From NCBI GenBank assembly GCA_964568735.1, contig CAZMRF010000022.1, forward strand, positions 3,652 through 67,651: a DNA stretch of 64,000 nt. The letters run 5' to 3'. The notes beneath the pieces were generated by a model. That model worked only from the letters and a program-made list of their open reading frames with translations, did no database searches and had not been told where the DNA came from. This document shows positions 50,221 to 56,888 of the stretch, in pieces. A program made the translations under genes and the position numbers. Every line of letters starts with the position of its first letter. Position 1 is the stretch's first letter. This stretch comes from CAZMRF01 sp964568735 (GTDB taxonomy: Bacteria > Acidobacteriota > Polarisedimenticolia > JACPZX01).

Positions 50221-52080
50221 ATGGGAAACACACAAGCGCAAGGGAACCTGCCATCACGCCGGAGCCACCTCGCCGCGGATGGCGCCGCGGCGCTCCTTGT
50301 GATGGCCTTTGCGCTCATGAAAGCCTACGCGCTCTCGCCCGCACTCTCGGACGAGAACATCTACTTCTACATGTGTCACAGGATCACGGAGGGGGCCCTC
50401 CCCTACCGCGACTTCTTCTTCGCCCACCCGCCGCTTCACCTCCTGCCCGGCACGCTGCTGATGGCTCTCGTGGGCTTCTCCCTCCCGTTGGCAAAGGCGA
50501 TCCCGGCCGTAGCAGCCACGCTCGCGGGTGTCGCGATCTACCGGGCGGCGCGCCGGTGCGGGCCGCTCGCCGCCGTCATGGCCCTCGTCCTCTTCCTCTT
50601 CTCCTACGACCTCCTCAGGGCCTCCAGCCACTACACCGGCGCGAGCGAAGCGACCGCGCTCCTGGCGTGGGCTCTCGAGCGCGCTCTCGCGGGACGGCCC
50701 CGGACCGCGGGCATCCTCGCCGCCTCCGCGGGGCTGACCGCTTTCTACGCGATCCCGGCCGGCGTCGCGCTCTTCATATGGATGGCTTTCGGGAAAGCGC
50801 CCACTGCGATCCGCCCCGGCATGGGGCCGGAGAAGTACCGGACGGCACTCCAATACGCGCTCGCCTACGCCGTGCTCTTCGCGGGCGTTAACGCGATCTG
50901 CCTCGGAGTCTTCGGGGCGGATTACTGGGACCCCGTCTTCCGCTACCACCTCATGAAGCCGGCCGGGGGCGAAGGCAACCTGGCCGCGGTCCTCCGCGGG
51001 CTGACACGAGAGAACCCCTGGCTCCTATGGAGCGGGCCTGCCGCATTGGCCGGGCTCTTCATGGTCTGGCGCCGTGAGGCAAGAAATCTCCTCCGCGATC
51101 CAATCTGGGGTCCGGCGATCGCCGGCCTCCTGACGGCGACGCTCCACCTGGGCTTCTTCTCGATCCTCACGCGCGTCTACACCTTCTACGCGCTCCCCGC
51201 ATTCCCCGCGCTGGCGCTCGCGGGAGGCGTCGCCTATGCGAGCGGCCTGAGCGCAATCGGCGGGGGGATCCGACCCTGGTTTGCTCGACTGAAGCCCATC
51301 GCAGCGAGGCTGATCCCTGGGATCTCGCCAGGTGGCCGGCAGACCTCCGCCACGAACGACGCCCTCGCGAAGCCCGCAGGCAGCACCGCCGGCAGCCACA
51401 GGACATCGGGGGATTCCGCACCGGCAGGAGAGATCCAGGCGCGTCATGGTGCTCGACGCGAGGGCACGCGTGTCAGGTCCTACACGCTGGGTGAGATTTC
51501 CGTGGGCGCCGTTCTCGTGGCGATGCCGCTCGTTCTGCCGGCACTCCTGCCTCTCCAGGGGGTCGATGCGGAAGAAGGAGAAGTGCTTCGGCGCTACACC
51601 TGGCGCGACGCTCCAGTGCCGGGATGGCTGAATGGGCTCGTCCGCGGCTTTCTATGGAGCGACGAGCGCGTGGCCGGTGCGTGGACACCCGCCCTGACGC
51701 GCTACCTCTGGCACGAGAGCCGCCACTTCATCGCCCCGGCCCTGCTCGCCGAGCGGGTTCGGGAGCTGACCCCCGAAGGGGGCACCCTCTTCGGCGATTC
51801 GATCGCGGCACCTCTCGTCGCACTCCTCGCGGACAGGCGAATCACCCTCGACCACGCGGACACCAATGCGATGCGATATCGATCGAGGATCACGCCGCCG
51901 GAGGTGGCCATTGCCGATCTGGAACGGGAGCCGCCCGCCGCCATCGTGGGCAACTCGCGCCGCGGCTTCTTCCTCGTCCCCGAGATGCAGGCGTGGGTCA
52001 CCTCGCGCTACGCCGTCGCCGCCTCCGCCGACGATCCCATCTACGGCCGTTACGACCTCTACCTGCGAAGTCGCCCCTAG
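50221..52080 (+). CDS. GT-C family membrane glycosyltransferase (GT39/ArnT-like), paralogue 2
   Basis: A 619-residue multi-spanning protein colinear with the gene at 45597-47363. It shares 'ALSDENIYFYMCHRITEGALPYRDFFFAHPPLHLLPG', 'FSYDLLRASSHYTGASEATALLAWALERALAGRP' and 'LFGDSIAAPLVALLADRRITLDHADTNAMRYRS'. The main difference is a longer, Ser/Thr/Ala-rich cytoplasmic or periplasmic loop (~370-415, 'QTSATNDALAKPAGSTAGSHRTSGDS'). Both copies keep the acidic residues of the first loop, so both should be active, perhaps on different acceptors. It is divergent from the winged-helix regulator. Confidence 0.8.
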   Translation: MGNTQAQGNLPSRRSHLAADGAAALLVMAFALMKAYALSPALSDENIYFYMCHRITEGALPYRDFFFAHPPLHLLPGTLLMALVGFSLPLAKAIPAVAATLAGVAIYRAARRCGPLAAVMALVLFLFSYDLLRASSHYTGASEATALLAWALERALAGRPRTAGILAASAGLTAFYAIPAGVALFIWMAFGKAPTAIRPGMGPEKYRTALQYALAYAVLFAGVNAICLGVFGADYWDPVFRYHLMKPAGGEGNLAAVLRGLTRENPWLLWSGPAALAGLFMVWRREARNLLRDPIWGPAIAGLLTATLHLGFFSILTRVYTFYALPAFPALALAGGVAYASGLSAIGGGIRPWFARLKPIAARLIPGISPGGRQTSATNDALAKPAGSTAGSHRTSGDSAPAGEIQARHGARREGTRVRSYTLGEISVGAVLVAMPLVLPALLPLQGVDAEEGEVLRRYTWRDAPVPGWLNGLVRGFLWSDERVAGAWTPALTRYLWHESRHFIAPALLAERVRELTPEGGTLFGDSIAAPLVALLADRRITLDHADTNAMRYRSRITPPEVAIADLEREPPAAIVGNSRRGFFLVPEMQAWVTSRYAVAASADDPIYGRYDLYLRSRP

Positions 52081-52226
52081 GCGCCGGATCCCTGGCTGAC
52101 TCATCCCCTTTTCATGTGTCGACTTGACCGGGTTCGCCAGCAAACTGACCGTCCGATCCAGGGCCTCAACTCGGCCCATTTCGGACATTGGCAACAAGCC
52201 TGATCCTCGGCCAGGTGCCATTGCTC

Positions 52227-52247
52227 AGCAAATCCTCATGATTTGCT
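52227..52247. promoter_or_regulatory. Inverted repeat AGCAAATC-N5-GATTTGCT
   Basis: Two perfect 8-bp arms (52227-52234, 52240-52247) with a CTCAT spacer lie 63 nt upstream of the small membrane protein gene. The region 52081-52309 is less GC-rich than its surroundings. The arrangement looks like an operator for a dimeric regulator. Confidence 0.45.
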
Positions 52248-52309
52248 CATGCCGCTCACATGTCGGCCAGGCTACGTTGAAGACCTCACTCATGCACGGA
52301 GGCAAGGCC

Positions 52310-52867
52310 ATGGCAGGAAACACGGAAAACGGTGGCGGACGGCGCGGGAACCGTTGGAGGATTGCGATCTGGGGCAGCGCAGCGCTCTTGCTGCTGCTGC
52401 CCTTGGGGGCGATGCAATTCACCAATGAAGTGAGCTGGGATGAGACCGATTTCATCGTCTTCGGCGCCATGCTGCTCGCCGCTTGCGGCACCTACGAGCT
52501 GGCAGCGAGGATGACGGGCAATAGCGCGTACCGGGCCGCCGTCGGCGTTGCGGTCGCGGCAGCATTCATCCTCGTCTGGATGAACCTTGCCGTCGGCATC
52601 ATCGGGAATGAGGACAATCCCGCCAACTTGATGTATGGCGGAGTGCTCGCCATCGGGATCATCGGTGCCGTCATCGCGCGCTTCCAGCCACAGGGAATGG
52701 CACGCGCACTGATGACGACGGCGCTCGCCCAGACGTTGGTCGGCGTGATCGCCCTGGCCATGGGATCGGTCGAGGCCTTCGTACTGACGGCGTTCTTCGC
52801 CGCGCTGTGGCTCACATCGGCCGAGCTGTTTCGGAAAGCGGCGCGGGAGCAAGTTCCCGCGGGCTAG
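52310..52867 (+). CDS. Small integral membrane protein, unknown function
   Basis: A 185-residue protein with a charged N-terminus (MAGNTENGGGRRGNRWR) and about five hydrophobic helices: 'IAIWGSAALLLLLPLGAMQF', 'FIVFGAMLLAACGTYELAAR', 'AAVGVAVAAAFILVWMNLAVGIIG', 'LMYGGVLAIGIIGAVIARF' and 'LAQTLVGVIALAMGSVEAFVLTAFFAALWLTSAELF'. The ATG at 52310 has GGAGG 7 nt upstream; earlier in-frame starts lack one. Third-position composition looks less GC-biased than its neighbours by eye, and the gene has its own inverted-repeat element, so it may have been acquired. No family name can be given with confidence. Confidence 0.75.
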   Translation: MAGNTENGGGRRGNRWRIAIWGSAALLLLLPLGAMQFTNEVSWDETDFIVFGAMLLAACGTYELAARMTGNSAYRAAVGVAVAAAFILVWMNLAVGIIGNEDNPANLMYGGVLAIGIIGAVIARFQPQGMARALMTTALAQTLVGVIALAMGSVEAFVLTAFFAALWLTSAELFRKAAREQVPAG

Positions 52868-52968
52868 CGCGATCGTTGGGCGCACTTGAATGCAGGGATA
52901 GACGAGGGCAGTGGGGTCGCCCGGAGCGACGACGTGCGCCGAGTGATCCGGTGGACGTAAGGCGTAGA

Positions 52969-53007
52969 CACGAAGGGCGCTTCCGGTAATCGGGAAGCGC
53001 CCTCGTG
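52969..53007. terminator. Strong GC-rich hairpin between convergent genes
   Basis: Arms AGGGCGCTTCC (52974-52984) and GGAAGCGCCCT (52993-53003) pair perfectly around an 8-nt loop; outer CACG/CGTG adds 4 bp across a one-base bulge. It sits 100 nt after the membrane protein stop and 44 nt before the 3' end of the decayed metalloprotease gene. No T-tract follows, so a terminator role is plausible but unproved. Confidence 0.4.
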
Positions 53008-53050
53008 ATCCAAGCCGATCAATCCCGGCTCGAGGCCGGATGTGAACCGG

Positions 53051-53950
53051 TCATCCGCGCAGGAAAGCTGCCTCCAGCGCGCCCTGGATGATGGCCTTCG
53101 ACTCGGCGAGGTGGGCCTTCGATTCGGCATCCGTCACTCGGGACATCGCACCGTCGATCCTCCCGCCGATCTGCATGAGGTCATAGCGGGCGAGCGTAAT
53201 CGCCTCCGCCGGAGCCTCGGGGAGATCCCCCTTGGCGAGGCCCACGAGATAGGCGGCTGCTGTCGCTGCAGCGCGCGGCGGAAGGAGTTGATGGAGCCCG
53301 CCGTGCCGCCGGGGCCGATCTCCGTCCAGATGTTGTCCCTCAGGGTGCCGAAGATCTCGGCCAGCTCCACGTGTTAGCCCGCGATCTTGGTGTCCATGTC
53401 CACCACGCGGTCCAGGAGGAGCGGGTGGTAGAGGCGGGCCAGCGCCAGGTCCTGCATGGCGAGGACCGTGTTGTGAACGGGGTAGTCGAGCCTCTCCAGC
53501 AGGATGTACCAGCTCAACGTCCCGAGGCGCTCGGAGGCGAGCCGGTTGACCACCTCCGGCTTGAAGTTGAAGGCGTCCGCGGCGAAGAGGTAGTCGTTGA
53601 GCCACTTCAGGGCGCGCCGCTGATCGGCGGCCGCGACGGGCTCGTAGGGGACCCGCCCGCCGGGATCACCGGCGTGCTGCCGGTTGTGCATGACTCCGCC
53701 CACGTACTTCGTCACCGACATGATCGCCGGGAAGTACTCCGCGATGCCCCGGTTGAAGGCCCGCCGCACGGAGCGGATCCCCCGCGAGCTTCGTCGAGGC
53801 GAAGAGCGAGTCCGAGAAGGATCGCTCCACGGCCTTCATCATGGGCTTGTTGCCCTCGGCGCTGAATTCGAGTAGACGGTGAAGAGGCCTTCGTGCTTCG
53901 TGAAGTCCTTGATGACCTCGTCGAAGGTCTTGTCCTTCTTGGCGCCCCCG
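53051..53950 (-). pseudogene. Decayed zinc-dependent metalloprotease gene (DUF5117/DUF4953 type)
   Basis: Fragments of one protein are spread over several minus-strand frames. Near 53950-53880 is the N-terminal segment 'KKDKTFDEVIKDFTKHEGLFTVY'. After a frame change comes 'FSAEGNKPMMKAVERSFSDSLFASTKLAG', then from 53769 'RRAFNRGIAEYFPAIMSVTKYVGGVMHNRQHAGDPGGRVPYEPVAAADQRRALKWLNDYLF'. An in-frame TAA (53374-53376) interrupts 'DTKIAG*HVELAEIFGTLRDN', and another frameshift near 53280 leads to the C-terminus 'YLVGLAKGDLPEAPAEAITLARYDLMQIGGRIDGAMSRV'. The central part with the HExxH zinc site is missing. Intact members are around 800 residues, so this is a remnant with an internal deletion. Confidence 0.75.
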
Positions 53951-54055
53951 TCCGGCCCGCCTGGGCTATCCTCGGCTCATCCCCCGCGCGCGGCCCGTGA
54001 TCGCTCCGGGGCGCTCGGGGGATGGTGGCTGCGCTGGACCGGCGAGGAGGTTGGA

Positions 54056-54964
54056 ATGGAAATCGGAATGGTCGGGCTCGGACGGATGGGGAAGAACATG
54101 GCCTTGCGCCTCCTGAAGGGGGGGCACCGGGTCGTGGCCTGGAACCGGAGCCCCGAGCCCGTCGAGGAGGTGGCGGCCGCAGGAGCAGTCCCCCTGGCGA
54201 AGCTGGAAGAGCTGGCGGAAAGGCTGGCACCGCCCCGGGCCGTCTGGCTCATGGTCCCCTCCGGGAAAGTAACCACCTCGATCCTGAGCCAGGTGGCAGG
54301 CCTCCTCGACTCGGGAGACATCGTCGTCGACGGGGGCAACTCCAACTTCCGGGACTCGATGCGGCGCTCCGAGGAGCTTTCCTCGCGGGGTCTGCGCTTC
54401 CTCGATGCCGGGACATCGGGCGGCGTCTGGGGGCTGAAAGCGGGCTACTGCCTGATGGTGGGTGGGGATCGCTCGGCCTTCGATCACATCAGGCCGGCCC
54501 TCGAAACGCTCGCGGCGCCCGATGGCTTCCTCTACACCGGGGCCGCCGGCTCGGGCCATTTCACCAAGATGGTCCACAACGGCGTCGAGTACGGCATGAT
54601 GCAGGCCTACGCGGAGGGGTTCGAGATGCTCAAGGAGTCCGGCTTCGATCTCGATCTCCGCGCCGTCTCCCACCTGTGGAACCAGGGGAGCGTCGTACGC
54701 TCCTGGCTCCTCGAGCTGGCCGAGAGCGCCTTCGCGAAGGACCGCAACCTCGACGCGGTCCGCGGCTGGGTGGAGGACTCGGGTGAGGGGCGCTGGACGG
54801 TCAAGGAAGCCATCGACGCGGCCATCCCGGCCCCGGTCATCGCCATGTCCGTCCTCATGCGCTTCCGCTCCCGGCAGGAAGATCCCTTCTCCATGAAGGT
54901 CCTCGCGGCACTGCGCAACGAGTTCGGCGGCCACGCCGTCAAGCCAACCCGGGAAACGAAGTGA
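54056..54964 (+). CDS. gnd: 6-phosphogluconate dehydrogenase, short decarboxylating form
   Basis: A 302-residue enzyme that converts 6-phosphogluconate to ribulose 5-phosphate and CO2 with NAD(P). N-terminal Rossmann motif GLGRMGKNMA; 'VDGGNSNFRDS', 'LDAGTSGGVWG' and 'GHFTKMVHNGVEYGMMQAYAEGFEML' carry the substrate-binding and catalytic Lys/Glu residues. The length (~300) is that of the short GntZ/YqeC-like type rather than the ~470-residue E. coli form. The ATG has GAGGAGG at 54044-54050. Its stop overlaps the glk GTG by 4 nt, so hexose phosphorylation and the oxidative pentose route are coupled. Confidence 0.92.
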   Translation: MEIGMVGLGRMGKNMALRLLKGGHRVVAWNRSPEPVEEVAAAGAVPLAKLEELAERLAPPRAVWLMVPSGKVTTSILSQVAGLLDSGDIVVDGGNSNFRDSMRRSEELSSRGLRFLDAGTSGGVWGLKAGYCLMVGGDRSAFDHIRPALETLAAPDGFLYTGAAGSGHFTKMVHNGVEYGMMQAYAEGFEMLKESGFDLDLRAVSHLWNQGSVVRSWLLELAESAFAKDRNLDAVRGWVEDSGEGRWTVKEAIDAAIPAPVIAMSVLMRFRSRQEDPFSMKVLAALRNEFGGHAVKPTRETK

Positions 54965-55944
54965 TCCTTGCGGGCGACGTGGGCGGGACGAAGACCCGTC
55001 TCGCCCGCTACGAGGTCCGAGGGGGCCGGCTCGTGGAGCTTCGCTCCCACTCCTTCGCCAGCGGAGGGGTGGCCGGCCTTGCCGATGCGATCCGGGCCTT
55101 TCAGCCTTTGCCCGATCCGTCGCTCGAGGCAGCGGGCTTCGGCGTGGCCGGCCCCGTGCGCGGCGGCCGCGTCAAGACGACGAACCTCCCCTGGGAGGTC
55201 GACGCCCGCGCGCTCTCGGTGAGTCTGGGCATCCCCTTCGTCCGCGTCATGAACGACCTGGAGGCGATGGCCCTGGGCATCGGAGTGCTCGACACCGGAG
55301 ACCTCGTCCGGCTCCAGGAAGGAGAGCCCGATCCCGAGGGCAACTCGGCGGTCATCGCGGCCGGGACGGGGCTTGGCGAGGCCCTGATGATCCGGCACGG
55401 AGGAAAGCTCCGCCCCTGCGCCACGGAAGGAGGCCACGCCGACTTCGCGCCTCACGACGTGGAGATGCAGGACCTGCTCGCGGCCCTCCGACAGCGGATC
55501 GGCCATGTCTCGGCCGAGAGGGTGGTCTCCGGGATGGGCCTCGAGAGCCTCTACGAGTACTGCCACGACCCGGAGCGGGGCGGACCCCAGCCGCATCTTT
55601 CACCGGCCCCGGAGATCCCGCGCCTTATGGCCGCCGAGGCACGCAAAGGTGGCTGCGAGGGCTGCCGCCGCGCCTTCTCTCTCTTTCTTCGGGCCTACGG
55701 CGCCGAGGCGGGCAACCTCGCCCTCAAGGCCTCGGCAACGAGCGGGCTCTACGTGGGAGGCGGCATCGCGGCGGCCAACGCGGAGGCGATGCGGGACGGG
55801 ACCTTCATGGCGGCCTTCGTCGACAAGGGAAGGTTTGAGAGCTGGATGCGCCGGATCCCCGTCACCTTGATCCTGAACGAGGCCGCTCCCCTCCTCGGCG
55901 CGGCTCTCGTCGCCGCGCGGGCCGCGGGGTTGTGGCGAGATTGA
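54961..55944 (+). CDS. glk: Glucokinase
   Basis: A 327-residue kinase of the bacterial Glk family: phosphate-binding 'LAGDVGGTKTRLARY', 'VAGPVRGGRVKTTNLPWEVD', catalytic 'RVMNDLEAMALGI', 'VIAAGTGLGEALM' and 'CATEGGHADFAP'. It phosphorylates glucose to glucose 6-phosphate with ATP. The GTG start overlaps the gnd stop (GTGA), so it is translated with gnd. No zwf or pgl gene is in the window. Confidence 0.92.
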   Translation: MILAGDVGGTKTRLARYEVRGGRLVELRSHSFASGGVAGLADAIRAFQPLPDPSLEAAGFGVAGPVRGGRVKTTNLPWEVDARALSVSLGIPFVRVMNDLEAMALGIGVLDTGDLVRLQEGEPDPEGNSAVIAAGTGLGEALMIRHGGKLRPCATEGGHADFAPHDVEMQDLLAALRQRIGHVSAERVVSGMGLESLYEYCHDPERGGPQPHLSPAPEIPRLMAAEARKGGCEGCRRAFSLFLRAYGAEAGNLALKASATSGLYVGGGIAAANAEAMRDGTFMAAFVDKGRFESWMRRIPVTLILNEAAPLLGAALVAARAAGLWRD

Positions 55945-56120
55945 TGAGAAGCCGCGATCGCGGAGAGATGTCACGCGCGCTTGCCACCAGCCGATTCGGG
56001 AAAGACCCGGAGGCGACTCCCATCGGCGGGACGATGAGTCGGGGCGCCGTGGAATACTCCACCCGGATCAGGTTGTTTCGGACCAGACCGGAGGGGTGCG
56101 TGCGCTCCCGACTTTTCAGG

Positions 56121-56810
56121 ATGAAGCGCGGTGACTCGAGGGACTGCTTGCGGGCCATGGTGCGCGTGCTGGTCGTGCCGGCGCTCCTTGCGGGAAGCGT
56201 CGCGATGGCTGCGGCCTCCCTCGCCCGGGCAGAGGTTGATGACGAGATGAGGGTGGTGCGCGAGAGGGAGGCCGCCGGCGAGCCCTGCGCGATCTGCGGC
56301 CTTCCCCTCGAGCCGGGCGACATGGCGATCCAGGTGAAGGGGCGATGGGTGCCTCTGCATCGAGGCCCCTGCGCGAAGGAGTTCGAGGCGGCCCCCGCGG
56401 CCGCCTTCGCGTCGCTGCAGCCCCGGGGCGCTCTCTTCGACGAGAGCTTCCAGAGCCCCTCCCCGCTGCGCTGGGCCTGGTTCTTCGCCGGCGGCTACGT
56501 GCTTCTCGGGCTTCTCTGCGGAGCGCTGGCCAGCCACATGGCCTATCCCCGCGGGCGCAGCCCGGGCTTCTGGTTCGGCGCAGGGCTCGCAACGAACCTC
56601 GCCGCGATTGCGCTGCTCGCGACCAGCGCGCGTCCTGCGAGGCAGGTCCCGCCCCGCCTCGGCAAGTTGCACGACACGTCGGAGCCCTCGCGTTGCCCTT
56701 CGTGCGGCGCCGGCAACCATCCGTCGGCCCGGCGCTGCCTCTCGTGCGGCGGCGTGATCGTGCCCACGGCCGAGTCCGAAGCCCTGCGAGCCGCCCGAGG
56801 ACGGGGATGA
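56121..56810 (+). CDS. Membrane protein with two zinc-ribbon-like modules
   Basis: A 229-residue protein. A hydrophobic N-terminus (VLVVPALLAGSVAMAAASLARA) is a signal peptide or anchor. Next is a Cys cluster 'EPCAICGLPLEPGDMAIQVKGRWVPLHRGPC', which looks like a zinc-binding knuckle, then two helices (WAWFFAGGYVLLGLLCGALAS, FWFGAGLATNLAAIALLATS) and a C-terminal zinc ribbon 'RCPSCGAGNHPSARRCLSCGGVIVP'. The start is uncertain (56034, 56121 or 56157); 56121 keeps the full signal. No family is recognised. It is 78 nt upstream of the flavoprotein-polyferredoxin gene and may be cotranscribed with it. Confidence 0.65.
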   Translation: MKRGDSRDCLRAMVRVLVVPALLAGSVAMAAASLARAEVDDEMRVVREREAAGEPCAICGLPLEPGDMAIQVKGRWVPLHRGPCAKEFEAAPAAAFASLQPRGALFDESFQSPSPLRWAWFFAGGYVLLGLLCGALASHMAYPRGRSPGFWFGAGLATNLAAIALLATSARPARQVPPRLGKLHDTSEPSRCPSCGAGNHPSARRCLSCGGVIVPTAESEALRAARGRG

Positions 56811-56888
56811 CTCTATGCGAGCTCTGATCGCGGAACCCCACATGTCGGCGAGCCTCCAGGGCCAACGGCCTCACACCAGGAAGGCGCC

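Noticed and set aside
56030..56120. Possible riboswitch upstream of the membrane zinc-ribbon gene
   Set aside because: Some GC-rich pairing is possible but no conserved riboswitch core could be recognised.
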